From DASSUC01 sp035649895 (GTDB lineage: Bacteria > Actinomycetota > Actinomycetes > Mycobacteriales > Micromonosporaceae): a DNA stretch of 64,000 nucleotides. Under the pieces are notes generated by a model. The model made no database searches and was not told where the DNA came from. It was given only the letters and a program-made list of their open reading frames with translations. The position numbers and the translations under genes are program-made. Each line of letters opens with the position of its first letter. Within the stretch, counting starts at the first letter, position 1. The DNA lies in assembly GCA_035649895.1 (NCBI GenBank), contig DASRIS010000201.1, positions 1 to 64,000 on the forward strand, given 5' to 3'. Shown piece after piece: positions 41,931 through 50,609 of this stretch.

Positions 41931-43520
41931 ATGCAGACCCGGCCGGAGCCGCTGCCGCCGTGGCTGGCCGCGGCCATGGTGTTCCTCGCCAGCGGCGCCG
42001 TCCTGGTGCTGGAGATCGTCGGCCTGCGGCTCGTCGGGCCGTACGTCGGGGTGACGCTCCAGACGAGCAGCGCGGTCATCGGGGTTGCGCTCGCCGCGAT
42101 CGCCTACGGCGCCTGGCTCGGCGGCTGGCTCGCCGACCGGTACCCGCCGCGCCACCTGCTCGCGCCGGCGCTGGTGCTGGCGGCGGTCACCACGGCGGTG
42201 ACCCTGCCGGTCGTGCGCTACGCCGGGGAGATCCTGCGGGGCAGCGCCGCCGCCGGGGTGCTGCTGCTGACGGCGCTCGCCACGTTCGTACCGTGCGCCC
42301 TGCTCTCGACGGTCCCGCCGCTGGTGGTCAAGCTCCAGCTCGGCGACCTGGGGCAGACCGGGCGGGTGGTGGGCCGGCTGTCGAGCATCGGCACGCTGGG
42401 CGCCATCACGGCCACCCTCGGCACCGGGTTCGTCCTGGTAGCGGCCCTGCCGAGCAGCGTCATCGTGCTCACCCTGGCGGTACTGCTGGGTGCCGCCGGG
42501 CTGGCGCTCGGCTGGCACCTGCGCCGGCCCGCCCCGGCCGGGCTGCCCGGGCCGGCTCGCCGTACCGGCCCGGCCGGGCGGACCAGGGCGGTCGTCGCCG
42601 TGGCCGGTCTCGCCGGGGCCGGGCTGGTCGCGGTGGCCCCGGACCCGTGCGACGTCGAGACGGCGTACCACTGTGCCCGGGTGGTCGCCGACCCGGCCCG
42701 GCCCACTGGCCGCCTGCTTGTGCTCAACTCCGCCCGGCACTCCTATGTAGACCTCGCCGACCCCCGTCACCTCGAGTTCGAGTACGTCCAGTGGATCGGC
42801 GCGCTCGCCGACGTGCTGGCGCCGCCGGCCCGGCCGCTGGCCGCCCTGCACCTGGGCGGGGGTGGCTTCACGCTGCCGCGCTACCTCGCGGCGACCCGCC
42901 CCGGCGGCAGCAACGTCGTCCTCGAGCTCGACGGGGAGCTGGTCGAGCTGGACCGGGCCGAGCTGGGCCTGCGGGACTTTCCCGGGCTGCGGGTCGAGGT
43001 CGGCGACGCGCGCGTCGGGTTGGCCGGCGAGGCGGCCGGCGCGTACGACCTCGCGGTCGGCGACGCGTTCGGGCACCTGGTCGTGCCCTGGCACCTGGCG
43101 ACCCGGGAGCTGGTCACCGACGTACGGCGGGTGCTGCGGCCGGCGGGCTGCTATGCGCTGAACGTCATCGACTACCCGCCGGGGCGGTTCGTGCGGGCCG
43201 AGGTGGCCACGGTCGCCGCGGTGTTCCCGTACGTCGCCCTCGTCGCCCCGGAGTCCGCCGTCAACGGCGGGAGCGGGGCCAACTTCGTCATCCTCGGCTC
43301 TGCCGCGCCGCTGCCGCTCGCCGCCCTGCGGGACCGGCTGGCGGCGCGCGCCGCGGACGCGGCGGCGTCCGGTGGCGACCCGGCGGCGCCTGGTGACCCG
43401 GCGGAACGGGTGGAGCCGGTGCGCGTGCTGGCAGGTGCCGAGCTGGCCGCCTTCGTCGGCGGGGCCCGGGTGCTCACCGACGACCACGCGCCAGTGGACC
43501 AGCTGCTGGCCCGCCCCTGA
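41931..43520 (+). CDS. membrane-fused spermidine synthase-like protein
   Basis: This 529-aa protein joins an N-terminal block of seven or so membrane helices (residues 10-230; AAAMVFLASGAVLVLEIVGLRLV at the start) to a C-terminal methyltransferase/polyamine synthase fold. The SAM-type site is ALHLGGGGFTLPRYLAA and VLELDGELVELDRAEL, followed by VEVGDARVGL and YDLAVGDAFGH. This architecture is common among actinobacterial spermidine-synthase-like proteins whose substrate is unproven; the Asp in VGDAFG is the usual catalytic position. It ends about 220 bp before the riboswitch. Confidence 0.85.
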   Translation: MQTRPEPLPPWLAAAMVFLASGAVLVLEIVGLRLVGPYVGVTLQTSSAVIGVALAAIAYGAWLGGWLADRYPPRHLLAPALVLAAVTTAVTLPVVRYAGEILRGSAAAGVLLLTALATFVPCALLSTVPPLVVKLQLGDLGQTGRVVGRLSSIGTLGAITATLGTGFVLVAALPSSVIVLTLAVLLGAAGLALGWHLRRPAPAGLPGPARRTGPAGRTRAVVAVAGLAGAGLVAVAPDPCDVETAYHCARVVADPARPTGRLLVLNSARHSYVDLADPRHLEFEYVQWIGALADVLAPPARPLAALHLGGGGFTLPRYLAATRPGGSNVVLELDGELVELDRAELGLRDFPGLRVEVGDARVGLAGEAAGAYDLAVGDAFGHLVVPWHLATRELVTDVRRVLRPAGCYALNVIDYPPGRFVRAEVATVAAVFPYVALVAPESAVNGGSGANFVILGSAAPLPLAALRDRLAARAADAAASGGDPAAPGDPAERVEPVRVLAGAELAAFVGGARVLTDDHAPVDQLLARP

Positions 43521-43743
43521 CCCGCACCGCCGGCGCCGGGCGGGCCCCTCACGGGCAGCATCCGCCAACCGCTCGCAGGCGGTAGTCGCCACTCGCCAGG
43601 CCGTCATCGAAAAATTGTCAAAGTATGACAAAACATGATGAGTCGCCATCCGCCATCCGTATGGGGTGGCGGGTGTATTCGGTTCGGGTAAGCTGACGCC
43701 CGGTCGCCGGCCAGTGGCGCTCCAAGGGGCGTCCACGGCGGCT

Positions 43744-43861
43744 GCCGCCGAGTCGCCATCCGGCGAGCCGGGGACCCAGGCTAGTGGGGTGAGTCCGCAG
43801 ATCTCGCGGTAGGGCCTAATGTTCCGGGCCCGAACCCGTCAGCTAACCCGGCAGGCGGTCC
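43744..43861 (+). ncRNA. cyclic di-AMP riboswitch (ydaO/yuaA motif)
   Basis: The conserved ydaO landmarks appear in order: a 5' strand GCCGCCGAG, GGGGACCCA, GGGGTGAGTCCGC, CGGTAGGGC, and the near-invariant 3' block CCCGAACCCGTCAGCTAACC ending GGCAGGCGG, which pairs with the 5' strand. It lies 20 bp before the start of a cell-wall enzyme gene. c-di-AMP binding in this class normally turns expression off. Confidence 0.92.
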
Positions 43862-43881
43862 ACAGCAGAGGGACATCGCAC

Positions 43882-44916
43882 GTGACGCGGACAGGAAACG
43901 TAGGGCGACACTGGGCGCTCGCTGTCACCCTGCTCGCCGCCGGGGTGGCGCTGGTGGGGATGCCGGCGCAGGCCGGTCCGATCGGCGCACCGGCCCCAGT
44001 CACCGCAGTCGACCCGGAAGGCGGCAGCAAGACCCTGCGCGACCAGCTGGACGCCGCGGCGCGGGGCTACATCGACGCAAAGGCACGGTACGACTTCTCC
44101 AAGCGCACACAGGCCGTCCTGGTCGAGCGGATCCGCACCACCGAGCTGCGGCTCGCGCTCATCGTCGAGCAGGTCAGCGTGGTCGCCGCCGCGTCGTACC
44201 GGACCGGCCGGCTCGGCGTCGTGACCGCGCTGCTGGAGAGCGGGTCCCCAGACGCCTTCCTTGACCGGGCGACCAGCGTCGAGCTGCTCGCCTTGCAGGA
44301 GGACGCGCAGCTGGCCGAGCTGCGCCACACCCAGCGGCTGCTGGCGCAGCAGCGCGACCGCATCAACGTCGAGATGACCATGCAGACAGTGCAGCTCGCT
44401 GAGATGGAGAAGCGGAAGCGGGACGCGGAGCGGGCCTTGGCGGCGGTGGGCGGCCGGGTGTCCGGCGGGTTCGTCAGCGGCAGCTCCCCGGCGGCGAAGC
44501 CGGCCCCGCGCAACGCCGACGGCACCTGGCCCCGGGAGTCGTGCACAGTGGACGACCCCACCACCGGCGGCTGCCTTACCCCGCGCATGTACCACACCTA
44601 CCTCCAGACCAAGGCTGCCGGCTTCACCAGGTACGTGTCCTGCTACCGGTCGTCCGGGTACGGCGAGCATCCCAAGGGCCGGGCCTGTGACTGGGCCGCG
44701 CAGGTGAGCGGCTTCGGGGGCACGGCGTACGGCTCGGACAAGTACTACGGCGACCGCCTCGCCAGCTTCTACGTCGCCAACGCGGACCGGCTCGGCGTGA
44801 TGTACGTGATCTGGTACCGCCAGATCTGGATGCCCGGCACGGGCTGGCGCTCGTACAGCGCGGGCAGCGACCCCGCCAGCGCGCACACCAACCACGTCCA
44901 CGTCTCCGTCTACTAG
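43882..44916 (+). CDS. secreted coiled-coil cell-wall protein with VanY/M15-like C-terminal domain
   Basis: This 344-aa exported protein has a signal peptide (hydrophobic VTLLAAGVALVGMPAQA). A helical coiled-coil region like those of RipA-type hydrolases follows (TLRDQLDAAARGYIDAKARYDFSK and IRTTELRLALIVEQVSVVAAASYRTGRLG). The C-terminal domain has SCYRSSGYGEHPKGRACDWAAQVSGFG and a final TNHVHVSVY, containing the His/Asp zinc-site pattern of M15-like peptidases. GTG 43882 was chosen, with AGAGGGA upstream, because the longer frame from 43819 would begin inside the riboswitch. It is probably a septal or sporulation peptidoglycan enzyme controlled by c-di-AMP. Confidence 0.85.
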   Translation: MTRTGNVGRHWALAVTLLAAGVALVGMPAQAGPIGAPAPVTAVDPEGGSKTLRDQLDAAARGYIDAKARYDFSKRTQAVLVERIRTTELRLALIVEQVSVVAAASYRTGRLGVVTALLESGSPDAFLDRATSVELLALQEDAQLAELRHTQRLLAQQRDRINVEMTMQTVQLAEMEKRKRDAERALAAVGGRVSGGFVSGSSPAAKPAPRNADGTWPRESCTVDDPTTGGCLTPRMYHTYLQTKAAGFTRYVSCYRSSGYGEHPKGRACDWAAQVSGFGGTAYGSDKYYGDRLASFYVANADRLGVMYVIWYRQIWMPGTGWRSYSAGSDPASAHTNHVHVSVY

Positions 44917-45030
44917 CGCCGCAGTCCGGAACGCCCGTCCGGAACGCTGGACGGACGACGGCCGCACGGGCCCCGACGCGGGCCGCGAAGGCTTCGACGC
45001 CGCCTCGACGCCCCAGGGCCCGGCGCATAA

Positions 45031-45060
45031 GACCTGCCCGGGCATGCGCCCGGGCAGGTC
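45031..45060. terminator. strong hairpin after the riboswitch-controlled gene
   Basis: GACCTGCCCGGGC and GCCCGGGCAGGTC pair perfectly (13 bp) around ATGC, about 115 bp after the stop at 44916. No T-tract follows on the plus strand, only a C-rich run. It also faces the end of the convergent DUF6232-like gene. Confidence 0.75.
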
Positions 45061-45117
45061 CCCCCATATCCCCCCTGGGTTCAGGTGCCCTCCTCGGTTC
45101 AGGTGCCCCCCTTGGGC

Positions 45118-45561
45118 TCAGGTGGCGCCGTCACCGTCGACCCGAAGGGCGCGGCTAAGGGCGCGGTAGACCTGGTTGAACCACAACGGGTCGGCGGAGC
45201 CGAAGAGCGGCACGCTCATCCCCCGGTAGTGGGCCCAGATCTGGCGTGGCCGGCGCCGCACCCGCAGCGTCACGGCCGCGATGAGCAGTGTCACCATGAT
45301 GACGACGCCAAGGCCCAGCCAGCCCCGCCGGTCCACGAACGGGGTGGCCAGACCACCGAGCACCAGCATCAACGCGGTCACGCGGACCGCGTTGACGGCC
45401 ACGGGATCGGGTGGGCCCGGTGCCTCCCACACCCGTTCCAGCTCCCGGACGGCGAACCGCTCCCCGGACGCGTCGAACCAGCAGCCAGTGATCCGGACGC
45501 CTCTTTGATCGAGGAACGTCACGTCGCTTTGAGGGCGCGGAGGCCGGTGGGTAGCATTCAT
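45118..45561 (-). CDS. DUF6232-like small membrane protein
   Basis: This 147-aa protein of unknown role matches the DUF6232 pattern: an N-terminal beta segment (VTFLDQRGVRITGCWFDASGERFAVRELERVW) and two adjacent hydrophobic helices (VRVTALMLVLGGLATPFV and WLGLGVVIMVTLLIAAVTL). A basic cytosolic end carries VYRALSRAL. ATG 45561 was chosen as the first start after the hairpin at 45610-45637. Such proteins occur near DUF397/XRE genes, but the role is unknown. Confidence 0.7.
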   Translation of the reverse strand: MNATHRPPRPQSDVTFLDQRGVRITGCWFDASGERFAVRELERVWEAPGPPDPVAVNAVRVTALMLVLGGLATPFVDRRGWLGLGVVIMVTLLIAAVTLRVRRRPRQIWAHYRGMSVPLFGSADPLWFNQVYRALSRALRVDGDGAT

Positions 45562-45609
45562 CCGCAAGGCTCCTAGCGGCTCGTGGGTCGGGCTGGCGAG
45601 GGGTTCCTG

Positions 45610-45637
45610 ACGGCACCCGGTGGCAGCCGGGTGCCGT
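45610..45637. terminator. hairpin between DUF397 and DUF6232 genes
   Basis: ACGGCACCCGG and CCGGGTGCCGT form a perfect 11-bp stem with a 6-nt loop. It lies downstream of the DUF397 gene and upstream of the next minus-strand gene, so it most likely ends the DUF397 transcript. Confidence 0.65.
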
Positions 45638-45748
45638 TCCCTTATTGTGACCCACGCCACGTGGAAATTAGAAGGGCCGCAGTTAGCCAGGTAGCAAGTA
45701 GCCAAGGCATTTTGTCCAGTGATGGCTAGTATTTCGCAGTTGACTGCT

Positions 45749-45964
45749 TCAGCGGATGACGGAGTGTTCGAGGCTCCCGCTGCGTACCTCAACCATGAAC
45801 CGAGCCCACTCCGCCCGGGACACAACGAGCACCGGCCCGAGGGGAGCACGGGAGTCACGCACCGCTACCCGGTCACCGACCACCGCGACCTCGACGCAGT
45901 CACCCTCGGCTCCACTGCGGGAACTCTTCCGCCACTGCGCCCGGGTGAGGTCGAGTTCGGCCAT
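45749..45964 (-). CDS. DUF397 small protein
   Basis: This 71-aa protein of the actinomycete-specific DUF397 family is recognised by LTRAQWRKSSRSGAEGDCVEVAVVGDRVAVRDSRAP and a following VVSRAEWARFMVEV. DUF397 proteins usually sit beside an XRE/DUF5753 regulator gene and act with it in developmental or antibiotic control (BldB/WhiJ-type systems). Here the partner is the divergent gene at 46294. ATG 45964 was preferred to earlier starts because it begins the family motif. Confidence 0.9.
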   Translation of the reverse strand: MAELDLTRAQWRKSSRSGAEGDCVEVAVVGDRVAVRDSRAPLGPVLVVSRAEWARFMVEVRSGSLEHSVIR

Positions 45965-46293
45965 GCCCGCCCCCCTACAGCCGAAAAGATGGCACCGGAC
46001 GCCGGACCGTCCCGACGCCGGCGAGGCCCGCACTGGGCGACGCTGGGTACACGGGCCGCTACCACTTTCTCACACCACCAGCCACCCGAGCAGGGTCATC
46101 ACATATATACATACTTCTATGCTTGTTCTTTATGATCGGCTCCCGTGGCGCCGGTCAGCTTCTGGTCACTCGATCTCGCCGAGGTGTAAGGTCAGCTAGC
46201 TACCTGGCAGATGGCGAACTATCGAGCCGGAGATGAGCCCAAAGCAGCCTGGCAGTCTGCCTGATACCAAGAATGAAGGAGCGTGGGTTAGGC
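45965..46293. promoter_or_regulatory. divergent promoter region of the DUF397/XRE pair
   Basis: About 330 bp with no gene. The part from 46098 to 46140 is exceptionally AT-rich for this genome (CACATATATACATACTTC and TTCTTTATGATC), as expected for promoters serving one or both genes. Clear -35/-10 pairs could not be fixed. Confidence 0.5.
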
Positions 46294-47175
46294 ATGTCGG
46301 CCCCACATGGCCGCACCGCGGGTCGGTTCCGGCTCCGCTCCGAGCTGCGGCAGCGCCGCGAGGACGCCGGCCTCACCCAGGAGCAGGCGGCCGCGGAGAT
46401 GGAGTGGTCGCTGTCCAAGCTGGTCCGCATCGAAGCGGGTACGGTCAGCATCTCAGTCAACGACCTGCGGGCACTGCTCGGCCTCTACGGCGTGCATGAC
46501 CGGGCCGAGATCGACGAGATGCTCAAGCTCGCCCGCTCCGCCCGGCAGCGGGTGTGGTGGACGCAGTACCGCGACGTGCTGGCCCCGCAGTACCTGGAGT
46601 TCATCGGCTTCGAGACCGACGCGTCCGGCATCCGCTGCTTCCACCCGACGATCGTTCCCGGCCTGCTGCAGACCGAGGCGTACGCCCGGGCGGTCATCGC
46701 CGGCGCGGCGCTGAACGAGGTCGCCGACGACATCGTCGAGGCCCGGGTGGCGGTCCGGATGACCCGGATCAAGGAGCTGTTCGGCCGCGACGACCCGCCG
46801 AGGATCTCGGTGGTGATGGACGAGGCGGTGCTGCACCGCCCGGTCGGTGGCCCCGCGGTGATGCGCGGCCAGCTACACCACCTCGCCGAGGTCGCCACCC
46901 AGCCGCAGGTCGACCTTTGCGTGCTGCCGTTCCGCGCCGGCGTCCACCCCGGCGTGTACGGGTCGTTCCTGCTGTTCGACTTCCCGGACGCGGCCGACGA
47001 GATCGTGCTCTACCTCGAGCAGGCGCAGACCCAGATGCTGCTACGGGACCGGCCCGCGGAGATCGCGGCGTACGAGCGCGTCTTCAACCGGCTGCGCGCG
47101 ATGACCCTGTCCACCGAGGAGAGCATCGCGATGCTGCTCCGTACGGCCGGCGAGATGTCCCGGCTCGCGGCGTGA
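46294..47175 (+). CDS. XRE-family regulator with DUF5753 ligand domain
   Basis: This 293-aa transcription factor has an N-terminal XRE helix-turn-helix (LRSELRQRREDAGLTQEQAAAEMEWSLSKLVRIEAGTVSIS) and a C-terminal DUF5753 domain (WTQYRDVLAPQYLEFIGFE, FHPTIVPGLLQTEAYARAVI, VVMDEAVLHRPVGG and QVDLCVLPFRAGVHPGVYGSFLLFDF). ATG 46294 follows AAGGAG at 12 bp; ATG 46273 is in frame but has no ribosome-binding site and would add a TTA codon. It pairs with the divergent DUF397 gene. A strong terminator follows its end. Confidence 0.9.
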   Translation: MSAPHGRTAGRFRLRSELRQRREDAGLTQEQAAAEMEWSLSKLVRIEAGTVSISVNDLRALLGLYGVHDRAEIDEMLKLARSARQRVWWTQYRDVLAPQYLEFIGFETDASGIRCFHPTIVPGLLQTEAYARAVIAGAALNEVADDIVEARVAVRMTRIKELFGRDDPPRISVVMDEAVLHRPVGGPAVMRGQLHHLAEVATQPQVDLCVLPFRAGVHPGVYGSFLLFDFPDAADEIVLYLEQAQTQMLLRDRPAEIAAYERVFNRLRAMTLSTEESIAMLLRTAGEMSRLAA

Positions 47176-47214
47176 CCGCACGGCGTGCGGCCCCGCCACG
47201 TGCGTGACCCATCA

Positions 47215-47254
47215 CGTAAGGGCCCGGTCGGCGGTCGCCGACCGGGCCCTTACG
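47215..47254. terminator. bidirectional terminator hairpin
   Basis: An 18-bp perfect stem (starting CGTAAGGGCCCGGTCGGC) closes a 4-nt loop between the convergent XRE regulator and substrate-binding-protein genes. The stem ends in TAAG/CTTA, so transcripts from either side would have a partial U-run. Confidence 0.88.
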
Positions 47255-47278
47255 AGTCGCCTACAGCTGGCCAGAGCC

Positions 47279-48574
47279 CTACAGCTGGTCGAAGCAGGGC
47301 CGCTCCAGCTTGAAGGACTGCGCGGTCGGGCCGATGAAGAGATCCTTGACCTGCGAGACCTTGGTCGGGCCGGCCGGGTCGGGCTTGTAGATGGCGGTGT
47401 GGCGGACCTGCCCGTCGGGACCGCCGGCAAAGTTGCCGGCGCCGGTCGGCAGCATGCCCTCGTAGTCCACAGAGGACAGCGACTTCGCGGCCTCCAGCAG
47501 GCCGTCACGGGTGAGCTTGTTGTTCGCCGCGGCCTTCTCCAGCGCCGCCTTCAACGGGTACGACCAGACCCAGCCGGAGGTGTAGCCATCGTTGGGCCCA
47601 CCGGGCGGGTTGCCGATGGCGTCCCGCATGGCCTTGTGGCCCGGGCTGTCCGTGCCCCAGGTGTGCCACGGCGAGGAGTACTCGTAGAGCGCCGTGATCG
47701 CCCGTGCGGCCGGGCCACCGATCAGACCGGGGTTCCAGGTGGGGCTGGTGCCGATGAACCGGCCGGTGTACCCGCGCTGCGCCGCCGTGCCGACGATCGC
47801 GGCCGCCTCCGCCGGGCCCGTCGTCAGGATGACCAGGTCGGGCTTTCCGGTGACGACCGCTTGGACGGCCGCCGCCTGGTTGGTCGCGCCCGTGCTGGTC
47901 TGCACGTTGCTGAAGGTGAGCCCGAGCTTGGTAGCGGCCAGCTTGGCGCCGGCCGCCGCGTCCGCGCCGTAGTCGCCGGGGTAGTGCACGGCAAGCACCG
48001 ACTTGGGCTGGTACTTCTCCATGGCGTAGTCGATCGCGTTCATCGACTCGACGCAGTAGTTGGCGCCGGACTCCAGGATCACGTCCTGGAACGCCCAGGC
48101 CGAGGTCCACGACGCGGGCGCCGCCACGATCTTGTTGGCGCTCAGGTCGCCGATGATCGCCGCGGTGGTCGGCGAGCCCAGGGTCTGCGCGAGCGCGAGC
48201 ACCTTGCCCTTGATCTCCTGGTACACCTGGTTGTGCACCTCGGCCTTGTACTTGTTGTCGCGGATGTACGTGGTCACATCGACCTCGTAGCCACCGATCC
48301 CGCCGGCCTTGTTGACCCGGGCCCAGAACGCCTTCTGCGCCTCGGTGATCGGGACCGCCAGCGCCTTGAAGGGGCCCTCGGTGAGGTCGGAGATGATGCC
48401 CAGGTAGATGCAGCCCTTGCTCTTGTCGACCGCGTTCGGGCACGCCTCCTTGGTGACGCCGGGCGCGCTCGCGCTGCCACCGCTACCGGTGTCGGTGTCA
48501 CCCCCACGGCAGCCGGCGAGCGCACCCGCCAGCACCAGGACCGCCACCGTGGTGACGGCGGACAACCTCTTCAT
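47279..48574 (-). CDS. branched-chain amino-acid-type ABC substrate-binding lipoprotein
   Basis: This 431-aa extracellular lipoprotein of the LivK/periplasmic-binding type has a lipoprotein signal ending LAGC (LAGALAGC). Then come IYLGIISDLTEGPFKALAVPITEAQKAFWARVN, AAIIGDLSANKIVAAPASW and PDLVILTTGPAEAAAIVGTA. It is the last gene of the liv-type operon and supplies the ligand to LivHM/LivGF. Because an acyl-CoA ligase lies in the same operon, the ligand may be a carboxylic acid (aromatic, branched-chain or fatty) and not an amino acid; that is an inference. Confidence 0.88.
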   Translation of the reverse strand: MKRLSAVTTVAVLVLAGALAGCRGGDTDTGSGGSASAPGVTKEACPNAVDKSKGCIYLGIISDLTEGPFKALAVPITEAQKAFWARVNKAGGIGGYEVDVTTYIRDNKYKAEVHNQVYQEIKGKVLALAQTLGSPTTAAIIGDLSANKIVAAPASWTSAWAFQDVILESGANYCVESMNAIDYAMEKYQPKSVLAVHYPGDYGADAAAGAKLAATKLGLTFSNVQTSTGATNQAAAVQAVVTGKPDLVILTTGPAEAAAIVGTAAQRGYTGRFIGTSPTWNPGLIGGPAARAITALYEYSSPWHTWGTDSPGHKAMRDAIGNPPGGPNDGYTSGWVWSYPLKAALEKAAANNKLTRDGLLEAAKSLSSVDYEGMLPTGAGNFAGGPDGQVRHTAIYKPDPAGPTKVSQVKDLFIGPTAQSFKLERPCFDQL

Positions 48575-48614
48575 TCATTCCTCCAGTTGATATGAACCAG
48601 TACGCAGGAGTCGG

Positions 48615-49721
48615 TCAGTAGGAGAAAGGCCAGGCCTTCCAGTAGTTGCGGATGCGCACCCAGATGCCGAACAACCCGCGCGGCTCGAAGATAAGGAACA
48701 GGATGACCAGCGCGCCGTAGAGGATCGTCTCGACCTGGAAGACGTTCGGCCGGTCCGTCGGGAACGCGCCGATGAACGGCAGCAGCGCCGGCAGCCAGCG
48801 GGTCAGCTCCGGCAGCACCGTCATCAGGAGGAGGGCGCCCATGATGGAGCCGGAGATCGTGCCGGCACCACCGATCAGCACCATCGCGATGTACTGGACC
48901 GACAGCAGCAGGGTGAACTGCTCCGGGCCGAAGTGCCCGGCGACCGTGTAGATCAGGGCACCCGCGCAGCCGGCGTAGAAGGACGACAGCGCGAAGGCGG
49001 TCGTCTTGTAGCGGGCGAGGTTGACGCCGATCACGCCCGCGGCGATGTCCCGGTCGCGGATCGCGGAGAAGGCCCGGCCCACCCGCGACCGCGCGATGTT
49101 GCGCCCGGCCAGGCCGAACACCACCAGCAGCACGAACGTGAGCAGGTACAGCTTCTGGTCCTGGGTGAGGAGTGCGCCCGGCTCGTCGAACCGGTAGCCG
49201 AACAGGTCAGCCGTTGCCGCGCGCCGCCCGATGTCCCGGCCGCCGGTCAGCGACCGCCACTCGGTCAGCACGTACTCCGCGACCACGACCAGGCCGAGGG
49301 TGACGATCGCGAGGTAGAGGCCACGCAGCCGGACCGCCAGCGGTGCGACGAGCACCCCGGCGAGCGCGGCGACCAGCCCGGCGGCCGGCAGCCAGACCAG
49401 GATGTTCTCGACGCCGAAGCCGATGAGACGGCTCGCCGGGTCGCCCGCCAACGCGGCGGCCGTGTACGCGCCGACGGCGAGGAAGAACGCGTGCCCGAGG
49501 GAGACCTGGCCGGCGTACCCGGTGACCAGGTTCAGCCCGATGGCCCCGATGGCCGCGGCGCAACCCAGCGCGAGCAGGTGGAGCAGCCTGTCCGGGACCA
49601 GGAGCGGCGTTATAAGGCCGACGAGCACCAAGGCGCCGAAGGCGACCTTCTTGGTCAGCGTGTTGAACATCGCCATGTCCGCCGCGTACGACGTGTGGAG
49701 CAGGGGCCGCCCGACGCTCAT
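48615..49721 (-). CDS. livM: ABC transporter permease LivM-type
   Basis: This 368-aa inner-membrane permease of the branched-chain amino-acid family has about 8-10 hydrophobic helices (for example KVAFGALVLVGLITPLLV, VWLPAAGLVAALAGVLVAPL). The family signature region is GLNLVTGYAGQVSLGHAFFLAVGAYTAA, and SRVGRAFSAIRDRDIAAGVIGVNLARYK is the EAA-like loop that contacts the ATPases. It starts directly after the livH stop (no gap) and probably pairs with LivH as a heterodimer. The N-terminal ~15 residues before MAMFN may not be translated. Confidence 0.9.
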   Translation of the reverse strand: MSVGRPLLHTSYAADMAMFNTLTKKVAFGALVLVGLITPLLVPDRLLHLLALGCAAAIGAIGLNLVTGYAGQVSLGHAFFLAVGAYTAAALAGDPASRLIGFGVENILVWLPAAGLVAALAGVLVAPLAVRLRGLYLAIVTLGLVVVAEYVLTEWRSLTGGRDIGRRAATADLFGYRFDEPGALLTQDQKLYLLTFVLLVVFGLAGRNIARSRVGRAFSAIRDRDIAAGVIGVNLARYKTTAFALSSFYAGCAGALIYTVAGHFGPEQFTLLLSVQYIAMVLIGGAGTISGSIMGALLLMTVLPELTRWLPALLPFIGAFPTDRPNVFQVETILYGALVILFLIFEPRGLFGIWVRIRNYWKAWPFSY

Positions 49722-50609
49722 CTAGACCCGTTCCACCTCTCGCGTGCCGAACAGCCCGTACGGGCGGAACAGCAGGACCAGCATCATCAGGACGTACGGC
49801 GTGACAACCGAGAAGTTACCGCCGAACCAGGAGGGCCAGTCCTCCTGGTAGATGGCGGTCACCTCCTGGACCAGGCCGACCATCAGGCCGCCGACCACCG
49901 CCCCGGGCAGCGAGTCCAGGCCGCCCAGGATGATCACCGGGAGGGCGATCAGCGCTATCAGCCACAGCGACCCGTCCACGCTGCTGCCCACCGCGGCGAA
50001 GGTGCCGGCGACCGCGGCCAGCCCGCCGGCGAGCGCCCACGACAGCGCGAACACGGCGCCGACCGACACGCCCTGGGCGAGCGCGGCCTCCTGGTCGTAC
50101 GACGCGGCCCGCATGGCCAGCCCCATCCGGGTGTAGCGGAAGAAGGCGAACAAGGCGGCGACCAGCGCGGTCGCGGTGACCAGCATGGCGATGTGGCGCT
50201 GCTCCACCTGGAGGCCGGCGAGGGTCACCGTCTCCAACCCCCACGGGTCGCGCACCTGGCGCACGTCAGTGCCGATGAAGCCGTTGACCACCACGCGGAG
50301 CGCCACGTCCACGCCGAGGGTGATGATGGCGACCACGAACGCCGGCTTGCCCACCATCGGCCGGACCACGACCCGCTCCACGCCGAGCGCCAGCACCGCC
50401 GTGCCGAGGGCCGCCAGCGGCACGGCCACCCAGAACCCGGCCGGTCCCACCAGGTACGTCACCAGCACCGCGCCGGCCAGCATGAAGGCGGGCTGGGCGA
50501 AGCTGATCACCTGGGTCGCCTTGTAGATGATGACGAAGCCGAGCGCGAGCAGCGCGTAGACGCTGCCCACCCCGAGCCCGCGGACCATCGCCTCCAGCAG
50601 GGCCCTCAC
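49722..50609 (-). CDS. livH: ABC transporter permease LivH-type
   Basis: This 295-aa permease of the LivH type has hydrophobic helices throughout, the N-terminal MVRGLGVGSVYALLALGFVIIYKATQVISFAQPAFMLAG pattern and the cytoplasmic loop TRMGLAMRAASYDQEAALAQGVSV. The end has PGAVVGGLMVGLVQEV and the last helix. The GTG start overlaps the stop of the upstream acyl-CoA ligase (GTGA), so all operon genes appear translationally linked. Confidence 0.9.
   Translation of the reverse strand: MRALLEAMVRGLGVGSVYALLALGFVIIYKATQVISFAQPAFMLAGAVLVTYLVGPAGFWVAVPLAALGTAVLALGVERVVVRPMVGKPAFVVAIITLGVDVALRVVVNGFIGTDVRQVRDPWGLETVTLAGLQVEQRHIAMLVTATALVAALFAFFRYTRMGLAMRAASYDQEAALAQGVSVGAVFALSWALAGGLAAVAGTFAAVGSSVDGSLWLIALIALPVIILGGLDSLPGAVVGGLMVGLVQEVTAIYQEDWPSWFGGNFSVVTPYVLMMLVLLFRPYGLFGTREVERV

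Noticed and set aside
43819..43881. Upstream ATG for the M15-like protein
   Set aside because: It lies within the conserved 3' block of the c-di-AMP riboswitch, so translation from it would conflict with the RNA fold.
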